In this document: positions 1 through 9,487 of the stretch, piece after piece
How the letters are laid out: each line of letters starts with the position of its first letter
How positions within the stretch are numbered: position 1 is the stretch's first letter
Source: Scylla paramamosain
Taxonomy: Eukaryota; Arthropoda; Malacostraca; Decapoda; Portunidae
Direction of reading: 5' to 3'
DNA length: 64,000 bases
Assembly: GCF_035594125.1 (NCBI RefSeq)
Contig: NC_087191.1
Coordinates: 3,227,967-3,291,966 of the forward strand
Translations under genes and position numbers: made by a program
Notes under the pieces: model-generated
Seen by the model: the letters and a program-made list of their open reading frames with translations, nothing else
Database searches by the model: none
Told to the model about the DNA's origin: nothing

Positions 1-222
1 TAAGAATTAATGATAAAATTATTAGAATGATTAAAAACATGTATAGTAATATAAAAATTTTTGTTGTACTTAATCAAGATTTTTTTTATTATTTTTAAAG
101 GTATGCTGGTGTTAGACTGTAAAAAATTGTCACCGCTTTTATTTTCACTATTTGTAAATGATATAGAAGATTATTTGTTGTAAAATAACTATGTTGATAT
201 TGACAACGATTGGACTGATGAT

Positions 223-604
223 ATGCTTAGATTGCTTATATTAATGTATGCAGTCAACACTGTCATATTTGCTAATAATGAAACAAGGATTTGTAACTCA
301 CTTAAGGCTATGGAAAAATACTGTGATAAATGGAAGTTAGATATAAACTGTAAAAAGACTAAAATTGTTGTATTCTCAAAAGAAAAAAAGTACACAAAAT
401 TATAATTTTCAGTTCAAAGGACAGAATATTGATGATGTTGATGAATATAAATACTTGGGTGTTGTTATGAATTATATGGCTAACTTTAAAACAGGTCAGG
501 AAAAACTTTGTGAACAAGGTAGAAAAGCGATGTATAGCTTGATTACTAAGTGTGGAAAACTTAATCTCCCCATCGACCTGCAATTAGAAATTAGAACTGT
601 TTGA
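223..604 (+). pseudogene. Reverse transcriptase palm/thumb remnant
   Basis: Two overlapping frames (223-405 and 365-604) together carry the end of an RT domain, so a frameshift lies near 365-405. The first frame has the degraded catalytic box YAVN followed by TVIFANNE and the helix CDKWKLDINCKKTK, a typical post-YADD segment. The second has the block with YKYLGVVMN, which in LINE RTs lies at the palm/thumb boundary. Loss of both catalytic aspartates means it cannot polymerise DNA. Confidence 0.75.
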
Positions 605-865
605 TGAGATGATGTTAGCAATTATTACTTACGATTGCGAGATATGGGGATACAGACCTATTAAGGGTATACAAAGTGTTCATGTTACATTCCTCAAAGA
701 TATTATGAATGTTCGTAAGACCACATGTAATGTTCTGTGTATGGTGAGTTAGGTAAATATCCAGTATTCATATCGAGAGCATAATGCTTAATTATCAAGA
801 CTGGTAACTGGCAATCAAGATAAAATTTGTTATGTGATGTATCAAAAGCAAGTTGAAACTTACTT

Positions 866-1279
866 TTGAAAGAAATGTTAAGGATCAATGGATCACTGAA
901 TGGTAAATCATCATGTAGGACTTATACCTCTTATAAAGATAGTTTTATTCTTGAAGAATTCTTAATAATATTATCAAAGAAGCATAGGATCATTTTGACC
1001 AAGTTAAGAACCAATAATCACAAATTACCAATTGTAACAGGTAAGTACAATAAAACCCCAAGGGAGGAAAGGTTTTGTAACATGTGTAGCGATAGTGTAG
1101 TAGGAGATGAGTACCATGTGTTGCTAGAATGTAATAAACAAGACATTACAAAATTGAGGAATCATTATTTACCTTTGTACTATAGAAACAACCCAAATAG
1201 ACATTACTTTCCTCAGCTATTACAAGATACTAAACACAAAACACTATGTAAAACTGCAATTTACGTCGTCTGTATTTAA
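866..1279 (+). pseudogene. LINE C-terminal zinc-finger-like region
   Basis: A 137-codon open frame that continues the LINE downstream of its RT. It contains the pattern C-x2-C-x9-H-x4-C (FCNMC ... EYHVLLEC), the cysteine/histidine motif often found at the C-terminus of LINE ORF2 proteins, where it is thought to bind nucleic acid. It is separated from the RT remnant by stops at about 605-865. The ATG at 866 is just the first methionine in an open stretch, not a convincing start. Confidence 0.65.
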
Positions 1280-1473
1280 CAAATTTCGTTAATTAACTGT
1301 GAACAATGGGATTAATTCATAATGCATGGTAATTCTCGGGAAGCTGTGCTCCATACTTTTGTAAAAAAAGTCTGAGCATAAATAAATGCATGTCTATGTC
1401 TCTCTCTTGCCCTCTGTTAGCCTTTTCTTCCAAGAAGTACTTAATTACTGAGTAAATAAACTCTTTTTCTCAG

Positions 1474-1681
1474 CTGTAGAGGAGACAAGAGCGAGAGGGA
1501 AAGGTTCCTTCCATCGTGGTCGGCGGCACGAGACTTGAGGTCACTCTGACAGTGTTACCTGACTCAGTCACTCATAGAGATGTGACAGCGCCCGAAGGAA
1601 ACATTGTCAAGTATTTTGGTGTTTGCGGAAAAAAAAAAAAAAAACGCAATTATCTGTAAAGAATAAACATTTATTACATTA
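1474..1681 (+). other. Candidate 3'-terminal host exon (unidentified)
   Basis: After a pyrimidine-rich stretch ending CTCAGCTGTAG there is a frame open for about 68 codons to a TAA at about 1679. It reads VPSIVVGGTRLEVTLTVLPD and later TAPEGNIVKYFGVCG. An AATAAA lies near the stop. Composition is more balanced than the flanking LINE debris. I do not recognise the protein. The run of A at about 1628-1645 encodes lysines and argues against function. It could be chance or part of the preceding LINE 3' region. Confidence 0.22.
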
Positions 1682-2509
1682 ACTTGCCTTTTCAGAGCAT
1701 TACATTGTATATATACTACAACTTCATTTAATTTTGAAGTATTAAGTAACTGACATGGGGTGTGTCATGGCACAAGTGTGGCACTGTTGTAGGCAGGGAA
1801 ATCGCCAGAAAGGACAACGCCCAAATGCTCAAGATAAAATTATCAGCCCATAGCCAAAAACTTATTCATTAATAGAAAGTGTTAAAATCTTTCAAGATTT
1901 AACCCCCCTTGTGATTTCTGGTACATAGCCAAAAATGTCTCCAATAAATTTACGTCTTTATCTTTCCCTCACTTATTTCAGCTTGATGGCACCATTGCCA
2001 TCTCATCTATCTCTGAAGCTGAACTCTTCGCTCAAACCCTGAATGATTCATACCCACTCCTCCCACTCCTCCGCCCTCCAACTACTTTATGATACCCATT
2101 AAGATCATTCGCAGTGATGCTTTCCATGCATTCGCTGGCCTTAACTCTCGGACGGCTTATGAACCTGATGGGGGTCCCTCTATTGCTCTCTGAAACTGTG
2201 CGTCTGTTCTTGCACCTTGCCTAGCTAAACTCTTCCAAGGCTATCTATCAACATCTACCTTTCCTGCTTGCTGGAAGTTTGCCTACATTCAGCCTGTTCC
2301 TAAACAGGGGGGATCACTTTAATCCCTCAAACTACCATCCTATTGCTTTAATTTCCTGCCTCTTTAAAGTTTTTGAATCTATTCTTAACAGGAAGATTCT
2401 TACTCATCTATCACTTCACACCCTTGTATCTGATCACTAGTATGGGTTCCGTCGAGGCTGCTCTACTGGTGATCTGGCTTTCTTTACTTAATCTTGGACA
2501 TCCTTTTTA

Positions 2510-2692
2510 ATGAATTTTGGTGAAACTTTCATTGTTGCCTCGGATATATCAAAAGCTTTTGATAGAGTCTGGCACAAAGCTTTGATTTTCAAACTATCCT
2601 CCTATGACTTCTGTCTTTCTCTCTGTAACTTCATCTTAAGTTTCCTCTCTAACAGTTCTATTGGTGCTGTGGTAGACGGACACTGTTTTTCT
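2510..2692 (+). pseudogene. LINE-A RT fragment (A1, first half)
   Basis: Open frame carrying FGETFIVASDISKAFDRVWH, the RT block around the first catalytic aspartate (here within DISKAFDR), then LSSYDFCLSLCNFILSFLS. The frame leaves RT sequence at about 2692, where the antisense insertion begins; codons after that are from the inserted copy and a run of A. The upstream RT part (1990-2500) is present but frameshifted. Confidence 0.75.
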
Positions 2693-3848
2693 CCTATTTT
2701 TTTTTCTTTATGTAGGAGGGTCACTGGCCAAGGGCAACAAAAATCCAATACAAAAAAAAAAAAAAGCCCACTGAGATGCTAGTCCCAGAAAAGGGACCAA
2801 AGCAATAGTCAAAAATTGAAGGATAAGTGTCTTGAAACCTCCCTCTTGAAGGAATTCAAGTCATAGGAAGGTGGAAGTACAGAAGCAGGCAGGGAGTTCC
2901 AGAGTTTACCAGAGAAAGTGATGAATGATTGAGAATACTGGTTAACTCTTGCATTAGAGAGGTGGACAAAATAGAGGTGAGAGAAAGAAGAAAGTCTTGT
3001 TTAGCGAGGCCGCGGGAGGAGGGGAGGCATGCTCAGAAGAGGAGGCAAGATCAGAAGAGCAGATAACATGAAAATAGCAGTAGAAAACAGCTAGAGATGC
3101 AAAAAAAAAGGCTAAAAAAGAGGCTAAAGACAGTCAGTTAAAGGAGAGGAGTTGATGAGACGAAAAGCTTTTGATTCCACCCTGTCTAGAAGAGCGGTAT
3201 GAGTGAATCCCCCCAGACATGTGAAGCATACTCCATACATGGACGGATAAGGTCCTTGTACAGAGTTAGCAGCTGGGGGGGTGAGAAAAACTGGCGAAGA
3301 CGTCTCAGAACGCCTAACTTCAAAGGAACTTTTTTTTTTTTTTTTTTTAGCTAGAGATGAGATGAGGAGAGGGGGACAGTTTAGTGTCATTGAAGAAGAG
3401 GGGATAGTTGTCTGGAAGGTTGTGTTGAGTTGATACATGGAAGAATTGAGTTTTTGAGGCATTGAACAATACCAAGTTTGCTCTGCCCCAATCAGAAATT
3501 TTAGAAAGATCAGAAGTCAGGCGTTCTATGGCTTCCCTGCGTAAAATATTTGCTTCCTGAAGGGCTGGACGTCTATGAAAAGACGTGGAAAAATGCAGGG
3601 TGGTATCATCAGCGTATTAGTGGACAGGACAAGAAGTTTGGTTTAGAAGGTCATCGATGAATAATAAGAAGAGAGTGGGTGACAGAACAGAAGACTGAGT
3701 AACACCACTGTTAATAGATTTAGGAGAACAGTAACCGTCTACCACAGCAGCAACAGAACGGTGAGAAAGGAAACTTGAGATGAAGTTACAGAGAAAAGGA
3801 TAGAAGCCGTAAGAGGGTAGTTTGGAAATCAAAGCTTTGTGCCAGATA
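2693..3848 (-). mobile_element. LINE-A copy A2, 5'-truncated, nested in A1
   Basis: Read on the minus strand this is the 3' third of LINE-A: RT (HKALISKLPSYGFYPFLCNF, SPKSINSGV), thumb, C-terminal domain and 3' untranslated tail. Its left edge is T-rich (2695-2712), the complement of a poly(A) tail, next to the complement of the family 3' end seen near 58490. The right edge is inside RT at ATCTGGCACAAAGC, giving a 5' truncation. It sits exactly where A1 is interrupted. No convincing target duplication is visible; a few target bases seem lost. Confidence 0.85.
3617..3848 (-). pseudogene. LINE-A RT fragment of A2
   Basis: Minus-strand open frame with RT blocks SFLSHRSVAAVVDGYCSPKS and SPTLFLLFIDDLLNQ. 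The GVPQGSVLSP block is altered to GVTQSSVLSP. The apparent protein extends further right (to 4006), but those codons are antisense to A1 and are not part of this copy. Confidence 0.7.
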
Positions 3849-4343
3849 TTAACAGTGGTGTTCCTTAGGGATCTGTTGTCACCCACTCTCTTCCTATTAT
3901 TCATTAATGATCTAAGCCACACTTCTTGTCCTATCCACTCGTCTGACGATACCACCCTGCATTTTTCCCACGTCTTCAGTAAATCTTCAGTAAATAAACA
4001 GCTCACGCAGGGAAGCCACAGAACGCTTGATTTCTGATCTCTCTAAAATTTCCGATAGGAGCAAAGCAAACTTGGTTATGTTCAATGATTTAAAAACTCA
4101 ATTCTTCCATTTATCAACACGGCACAACCCTCTAGATAACTGTCCCCTTTTCTTCAATGCCATTCAACTGTCCCCTTCTCCTACACTGAATATACTCGGT
4201 CTGTTCTTTACTTATAATCTAAACTAGAAACTTCACATCTTATGTCTAGCTAAAACAGCTCCTGTGAAGTTAAGCGTTCTGAGTCCTCCCCGCCCTAAGT
4301 TTTTTCTCACCTTCTCCCCCACCCAAGCTTTTAACTCTGTGCA

Positions 4344-4751
4344 TTGGCTTTATCTATACTACTGTATGGAGTATACTGCATTGTAATTGTGGGTTCCACT
4401 CGTACTGCTATTATAGACAGGGTGGAATCAAAATCTTTTCGTCTTATCAGGTCCTCTCCTCTAACTGTCTATCTTCAGCCTCTTTCTCATCTCTCCAATA
4501 CTGCATCTCTTGGTCTTTTGTACAGCATTTTTTACGCTAACTGCTCTTCTGATCTTGCTAACTACATGCCTCCCCTCCTCACATGGCCTCACTGCACAAG
4601 ACTTTCTTCTTTCTTTTATCCCTATTCTGTCCACCTCTCTAATGCGAGAATCAACTACTATTCTCAATCATTCATCCTTTTCTCTGGTAAACTCCGGAAC
4701 TCCCTGCCTGCTTCTGTATTTCCTTCTTCCTATCACTTGAAAATTTTCTAG
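4344..4751 (+). pseudogene. LINE-A C-terminal domain (A1, second half)
   Basis: Frame of 135 codons matching the region after the RT thumb in this family: the DRVESKSFRLI block, then ANCSSDLANYMPPLL and the terminal HLSNARINYYSQSFI ... LRNSLPASVFPSSY. The same block recurs antisense at 3124-3180 and 40248-40580 and sense at 57965-58366. The preceding part (3850-4340) holds remnants of the RT YADD and thumb regions with several stops. Confidence 0.75.
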
Positions 4752-4890
4752 AGTGAGGTTTCAGGACACTTATCCTGTTTCTTGATTATTCTATCTGTAC
4801 TCTGTGGGAACTGGAATTAAGTGAACCTTTTCTTTTATTTAAATTTTTGTTGCCTTTGTCCATTGGTTTCCTTGACAAAAAAAAAAGAAA

Positions 4891-5280
4891 AAGAAAAAAG
4901 GAAATGTAAATTAATGCATTTCGTGTACACTCACGGTGTTTGATAACGTGCCGTATTCTTTTCTACAAATCTTAGCTGTTTCCCTTAATTGTGAGTGCTT
5001 GCCTTACAAAACCTGGCAACTGATAGATTCTTATTCTAAGGAGATCAAAAGACTTCAGGCACAGGGAAATCGCTGAACGCAATTACTGAGGTGATGGTGG
5101 CAGGTTACTTGACTTTTGACTGCGGCTCCCCACTAGCAACGCCACGGAACTTGTAGCTGTGTTGTTGTGGTAAAAGGTATTCCATGCAAAAATTCAAAAC
5201 AACAAGAGTTAGAGGGATTTTCAGGTATTTTCAGGCAAAGAGAAAAAAAAAAGATAAGCATTTAATTTAGATTATAACTG
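4891..5280. other. Intergenic, no gene seen
   Basis: A-rich junction after the LINE-A A1 tail, then about 350 bp without a recognisable coding frame or repeat. A run of A at about 5243-5252 is the only simple feature. Confidence 0.5.
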
Positions 5281-5308
5281 CTGCCTCCTTCTCCATAGAA
5301 GGAGGCAG
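5281..5308. repeat. Perfect 12-bp stem hairpin at LINE-A A3 start
   Basis: CTGCCTCCTTCT is followed by the loop CCAT and then the exact complement AGAAGGAGGCAG. The right arm overlaps the first bases of the LINE-A 5' end (GCAGTAGACA). Copy A4 has a smaller stem at the same place (CGGCAG ... CTGCCG, near 14836). It could be a 5'-end structure or a by-product of insertion. Confidence 0.6.
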
Positions 5309-5526
5309 TAGACATCTGACGAAACGATAATAACTACCAGTGAGGTCTCAAGCACTGCATCAGGTGTTGTGAACTTATCATAACCCTACTGTGACCTCAC
5401 TGAATGTTTCGCTTTGTGTTTCACAACACAAGGGAGCAGTCACAGCAGTGCCCTGTAAATACAACTCTATTCCTTCACATGCACCTAATTACACACACAA
5501 CCATCACTCAAAATTCCAAATAAAAA

Positions 5527-5751
5527 ATGGCGACTCCTACACCAGCCTCGGAGTTCCCATTTAGGGAGGGGACTACAAATGTCCCCAGGTCGGATTCTGG
5601 TATCGGCCATGAGTGTCTTGACACATTCCTCAACTATTTTTTTATTAACTTCTGCAACATTTGCGGCCTTAGATGTAGTTTTCAATTTATAGAACACTAC
5701 CTCTCCTCTCCTAAGCCTCATCTTCTTTTCCTCACTGAAACAGGTGTCTGA
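5527..5751 (+). pseudogene. LINE-A ORF N-terminus with endonuclease start (A3)
   Basis: ATG in ATGGCGACTCCTACACCAGC begins a frame MATPTPASEFPF ... INFCNICGLR ... HLLFLTET. The NFCNICGLR and LLFLTET blocks are the first two conserved segments of an apurinic-type LINE endonuclease (metal-binding N and E). The frame stops at 5751, right after the catalytic glutamate block; downstream endonuclease sequence is out of frame. A4 and A5 share this ATG, so the start is well supported. Confidence 0.7.
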
Positions 5752-6348
5752 GACAACTCATAGTAGCCCCTTTTCTGTTCTTCTACTTTCTCTATCCTCA
5801 TTTTCAATCCAAAGCTGGATGTTGCGTCTATGTGCGCTCTCGTGCCCACGCTCTTGAATCTTCCGAGTATTCCACTACAGTCTCTCTCTCAAACAAGATT
5901 TATCTGTGCTATATACCTCTCACCTAACTCCTCTAACTATAAGAAATTCTTTGGCTAATCAATTTCCAAAATGGAACACATTCTGACTCTCTTCCCTTTT
6001 GCAGAGATCTTCATTTTTGGGACTTCAATTTTTACCACCACATTCGGCTTTTCTCTCCCTTCACTGACCATCCTAGTGAAATTTTTTGACTAAAATGGAG
6101 AACATTCTGACTCTCTTCCCTTTTGCAGAGATCTCCATTTTTGAGACTTTAATTTTTACCACCAGCTTTGGCTTTCCTCTCTCTTCACTGACCATCCTGG
6201 TAAACTTACCTTTAAATTTGCTATCCTCGAAGATCTAGAGCAACTGGTGCAATTGCCTACTCCTATTCCTGACTGTCTTGGAGATACGTCCAACGTTCTT
6301 GACCTTTTCATGTAAATATGGCCACAGGGATCAGTATTAGACCCATTA

Positions 6349-6732
6349 TTGTTTTTAATATATATCAGTGACTTAGATAGTGGAATTAGTAGTTATGTTA
6401 GTAAATTTGCGGATCACACAAAGATAGGTAGATTAATTATGTCAGAATCGGATGCCATCGCCTTGCAGGCAGATTTAGATAGGATAAATAAATGGACGGA
6501 CAGATGGCAAATGCAGTTTAATATCAACAAATGCAAAGTACTTAGCGTAGGTAGAGGAAACCCACACAGTAGGTACACAATAAATAAATGGACGGACAGA
6601 TGGCAAATGCAGTTTAATATCAACAAATGCAAAGTACTTAGCGTAGGTAGAGGAAACCCACACAGTAGGTACACAATAAACATTGAAACTCTAGTAGGTA
6701 CAAAGTACGAGAAAGATTTAAGTTATAGTTAG
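6349..6732 (+). pseudogene. CR1 RT fragment with duplicated 32-residue block (B1)
   Basis: 127-codon frame from the RT palm: IYISDLDSGI, then KFADHTKIGRL, the position of the FADD catalytic box with the second aspartate replaced by histidine (codon 6415-6417), then INKWTDRWQMQFNINKCKVL. This last block occurs twice in tandem with identical sequence. A stop at 6730 ends the frame within the dLGV block. Later CR1 sequence (6740-7260) is present but frameshifted. Confidence 0.8.
6484..6675 (+). repeat. Perfect 96-bp tandem duplication inside B1
   Basis: 6484-6579 is repeated at 6580-6675 with no difference that I can see. 96 bp is 32 codons, so the frame is kept. Neither B2 nor B3 shows it, so it arose in this copy. 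Confidence 0.9.
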
Positions 6733-7595
6733 CTCTGAACTCCATCTAAGAAAGCAATGCATAGAGGCCAGAAACAGGGGAAGTAGGGTATTAGGATTCA
6801 TTTTTAGGAGAGTTAAAAGTAGAAGGCCCGAAGTAATATTAAAGTTATATTTGGCGCTGGTCAGACCTCATCTAGAGACTACGCTGTGCAGTTCTGGTCC
6901 CCACATTACAGGAAAGATATAGTTCTATTAGAATCAGTACAGAGGAGAATAAGTAAAAGGATACAGGGGATGAGGAGTATTCCTTACGAGGTGAGATTCT
7001 TTAGAGAGACGTAGGTTGAGGGGACCTGATAGAAGTCTTTAAGTAGTATAAAGGTTATAAGAAGGAGGACGTAAGCAAAATTCTTAGGATCAGCAACCGG
7101 GATAGAACAAGAAATAACGGGTTCAAGCTTGAAAAATTTAAGTTTAAGAAAGATAGGGAGAAATTGGTTCTCAAATAAAGTGGTAGATGAGTGGAATGGA
7201 TTCAGTAATCATGTTGTTAGTGCTAAGACATTAGGGAGCTTGATGTGAAGATTAAACGGGTTTATGGATGGGGATAATAGGTGGAAATAGGTAGGTATAT
7301 TTCATACAGGGACTGCCACGTGTAAGCCTTGTCGCTTCTTGCAGCTTCCCTTATTTCTTATGTTATGTTCTTATGTTCTAATCCTTCTGCTTATACTATC
7401 ACCCTATCTTTTCCGTTGGGCTCCTCAGATCACAATCTCAGTTTGTCCTATAGGTACTTGAGCCTTCCATCACCTGAATCTCATGTGCTTTATATTTCTG
7501 TCTGGAATCATGCCAAGTCTGTTCTCTAACTAGGGAAGAACTCCTTTATTAACAGAAAGTGTCATCTCATATATTTATAAACCTTTAACTCTTCA

Positions 7596-7901
7596 CTCAG
7601 ACCTTTGCTAAAAAAAACCTACCTTAGATGATTCGGGGTTTGTTCCTACCTCCCCTCCACTTTCTGACTGCCTCATTCTACCAATTAAAATCTTTCACAG
7701 TGATGTTTTCCATGCCCCCGCTGGCCTAAAACCTCGGAAGGCTTATGGCTCAGACCTTTGCTAAAAAAAGCCTAACTTAGATGATTCGGGGTTTGTTCCT
7801 ACCTCCCCTCCACTTTCTGACTGCCTCATTCTACCAATTAAAATCTTTCACAGTGATGTTTTCCATGCCCCCGCTGGCCTAAAGCCTCGGAAGGCTTATG
7901 G
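7596..7901 (+). repeat. 153-bp tandem duplication inside A3
   Basis: Segment 7596-7748 is repeated at 7749-7901. I see about four single-base differences and no length difference. The unit covers the LINE-A linker before RT and ends at the codons for PRKAYG. It is 51 codons long. Confidence 0.88.
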
Positions 7902-8195
7902 ACCTGATGGGGTTCGTCCTATTGTTCTCCGAAACTGTGCCTGTGTGCTTGCACCTTACCTAGTCAAAATGTTTCAACTCTGTCTCTCAACATCTACCTT
8001 TCTTTCTTGCAGTAGGATTACCTATATTCAGCCTATTCCTAAAAAGGGTGACCGTTCCAATCTCTCAAAATACTGTCCTATTACTTTAACTTCCTGCCTA
8101 TCTAAATTTTTTTTTTATATATTCTCAATAGGAAGATTCTTAAACATCTTTCACTTCACAACTTTCTAACTGGTTCCGTCAAGGCCGCTCCAGTG
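7902..8195 (+). pseudogene. LINE-A RT N-terminal fragment (A3)
   Basis: Contains GPDGV (7900-7915, DNA level), then [34 protein letters not shown] and CLSK, the first RT blocks of LINE-A as in A4. The open part is 7945-8169. A T-run at 8109-8117 disturbs the frame. LINE-A sequence is lost after GGTTCCGTCAAGGCCG at about 8195. Confidence 0.75.
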
Positions 8196-8835
8196 GATGT
8201 TGTGAGGGAGCCAGAGATGAGGCAGGTTGTGAAGTGGTGTGAGACAGGGTGAGCAGCTAAAGAGTCTTTGTGTTAATGAGACCAGTTGTGGAATAGTGAG
8301 GCAGGCTGTGAGGGATAGTAAGGCAGGCTGTAAGGGTTAATGAAGCAGGATGTGAGGGGTGATGAGGCTGGCTGTAGGGGTGGGATGAGGCAGGCTGTGA
8401 GGGGTAATGAGCAGGCTGTGAAGGATAATGAAGCAGGATAATGAATAATAAAGCAGGCTGTGAGTGGTAATGCGGCAGGCTGTAATGGACAATGAGGCAG
8501 GTTGTGACGGATAGCAAGGCTGGTTATAAGATTCATTGAGGCAGGCTGTTATGGACAATGATGCAGGCTATGAGGGAGAGTGATGCAGGCTTTAAGTTTT
8601 AATGGGGCAGACTAAAGAATAAGGCAGCAAGCTGTGAGTAGTGAGGCAGGTTAGAGAATAATGAGACAGACTGTGAGGAAAAATGAGGCAGACTGTAAGG
8701 GAAATTAAAGATGGTAGTGAAAGGTAATGAGGCAAAAAGTTAGTAATTGTGAGTAATGCGATTGTTAATGAGGCAGGCTAAGGAGTATTGAAGCAGGATG
8801 TGAGGGGTAATGAAACAGGCTGTGATGGACGGCAA
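8196..8835 (+). repeat. Degenerate GA-rich minisatellite
   Basis: About 640 bp built from imperfect units of roughly 20-32 bp resembling AATGAGGCAGGCTGTGAGGG. Open frames on the minus strand through it (poly Ser-Gln-Pro-Ala) are artefacts of the repeat. It ends next to the candidate first exon at 8880 and would lie inside that gene's first intron. Confidence 0.8.
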
Positions 8836-8879
8836 TGCAGCTGAGAAGAGTTGAAAAGATAGCATGCGGCAGAACTCAC

Positions 8880-8956
8880 CCGAACAGTTCCGAAGCACAA
8901 GCAGGGATGGTAGCCAGCAGCAGTGACTCCAACACCAACACCAGTACAGTCTCCAT
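8880..8956 (-). CDS. Candidate first coding exon of a secreted protein
   Basis: On the minus strand an ATG at 8956-8954 sits in a strong Kozak context (TTCGCCATGG). It encodes 25 codons plus two bases, beginning METVLVLVLE and ending PACASELF, then a consensus splice donor GTGAGT at 8879-8874. The peptide looks like a classical signal peptide: hydrophobic core LVLVL...LLLATI and small residues ACAS suited to signal peptidase cleavage. The exon ends in phase 2. A TATA-like box, initiator and CRE-like site lie just upstream. I cannot identify the mature protein. Later exons would lie at lower coordinates or outside the window; none is convincing here because the next 8 kb is mostly LINE debris. 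Confidence 0.55.
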
Positions 8957-8969
8957 GGCGAAGTGTGGT

Positions 8970-9072
8970 GCTCAACTGTCGCTCACCGGCTTGTCCCTTT
9001 GTATAATATGTAGGGTGCACCTGCTGATTTGCCTCAAGGTCGATCTTTCCGTTCCGTGCGACCTGACGTCAC
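8970..9072 (-). promoter_or_regulatory. Candidate core promoter for the 8956 exon
   Basis: On the minus strand CATATTATAC (9010-9001) is TATA-like. About 30 bp downstream GACAGTTG (8980-8973) resembles the arthropod initiator (TCAGT-type), with a likely start near 8977. That leaves a 5' UTR of about 20 bases before the ATG. Further up, TGACGTCA (9071-9064) is a perfect CRE palindrome. Spacing and order fit a focused promoter. Confidence 0.45.
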
Positions 9073-9133
9073 TGTGGCACTCCCATCATCTTAACTCCAC
9101 ACCCACCTTCCCTCTCCCGCCACCCGTCTCATA

Positions 9134-9138
<5 letters not shown>

Positions 9139-9174
<36 letters not shown>
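9139..9174. repeat. (CT)n microsatellite
   Basis: 36 bp of uninterrupted CT, about 160 bp upstream of the proposed start site of the 8956 gene. Confidence 0.95.
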
Positions 9175-9176
<2 letters not shown>

Positions 9177-9487
9177 AAGACTATATATTTTGTGAGAAAC
9201 AGGAGGAGGAAGAACACAGAAAAATGGGAGAAAAATTGTAAGGATGCCTCCATACTGGCGATTTTTTTGACAGACAAGAACACTGTCGGAAACATAACAG
9301 CCGTCATCTAGATACATGTCGACAGCAATGTTTGAAGCGGTGTTTATTATAATGTTGGCAGTCCGAGTCGACTTAGAGAGCTATCCCCTGTAGATCTGGA
9401 GACGTGTGAGGATCGGAGGACATAACGATGTAGAATCCGGAGAAAACTTTCTTATTACACGCCAGAAATGGTGCAGCTTGCCAAGGA
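9175..9487. other. No gene seen; upstream region
   Basis: About 310 bp between the (CT)n tract and the MITE-like repeat. The minus-strand frame at 9086-9317 runs through the microsatellite and is not credible. No recognisable feature. Confidence 0.4.

Larger units (their letters stand above)
1..1390 (+). mobile_element. LINE fragment, 3' half of a non-LTR retrotransposon
   Basis: The plus strand reads as the second half of a reverse transcriptase, entering from outside the window. Around 110-180 a frame gives LSPLLFSLFVND, the conserved RT block that precedes the catalytic box. The box itself follows near 245 as YAVN where YADD is expected. A downstream cysteine/histidine region follows and the coding part ends near 1279. 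The last bases before the next unit include AATAAATGCATG and probably belong to the element's 3' end. Several frameshifts and stops are present, so this copy is dead. The clade is not resolved; it is not the LINE-A family that fills much of the window. Confidence 0.8.
1850..4890 (+). mobile_element. LINE-A copy A1 (Jockey-superfamily), split by A2
   Basis: Two plus-strand segments, 1850-2692 and about 3849-4890, are consecutive parts of one LINE-A. The first runs from the linker before RT through RT and breaks at the codons for VVDGHCFSP. The second resumes with INSGV, the next residues in the better copy A4. The C-terminal part (4344-4751) and an A-rich tail near 4878-4905 follow. It is 5'-truncated, starting in the region between endonuclease and RT, and has many stops. 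The 1.15-kb gap between the halves is antisense LINE-A copy A2. Confidence 0.85.
6313..7378 (+). mobile_element. CR1 LINE copy B1, nested in A3
   Basis: 5'-truncated CR1-clade element. It opens within the RT block GSVLDPLLFLIYISDLDSGI, continues through FADH (normally FADD) and the thumb, and ends with an untranslated tail finishing in TTATGTTCTTATGTTC, an 8-bp tandem unit of the kind that ends CR1/L2 elements. Copies B2 and B3 share the 3' end. It contains a perfect 96-bp in-frame duplication (6484-6675). Confidence 0.85.
5304..8195 (+). mobile_element. LINE-A copy A3, split by CR1 copy B1
   Basis: Starts with the same 5' untranslated region as A4 (AGTAGACA ... GAAACGATAATAACTACCAGTGAGG) and the ORF start at 5527. 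Endonuclease sequence continues, decayed, to 6312, where it stops in the codons for LDLF. It resumes at 7379 with the codons before GSSDHNL. The 1.07 kb between is CR1 copy B1. The RT N-terminal region follows to about 8195, where a minisatellite replaces it. A local duplication lies near 5985-6200 (the segment with ACATTCTGACTCTCTTCCC occurs twice) and a 153-bp tandem duplication at 7596-7901. Confidence 0.85.

Noticed and set aside
5000..5200. A second exon for the 8956 gene on the minus strand after CACAACAACACAG (about 5160)
   Set aside because: Phase would fit and about 17 codons are open, but the acceptor lacks a good pyrimidine tract and no usable donor follows; too weak to call.
8257..8558. 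Ser-Gln-Pro-Ala-rich minus-strand frames
   Set aside because: Produced by the degenerate minisatellite; three frames give similar peptides, as expected for a repeat.
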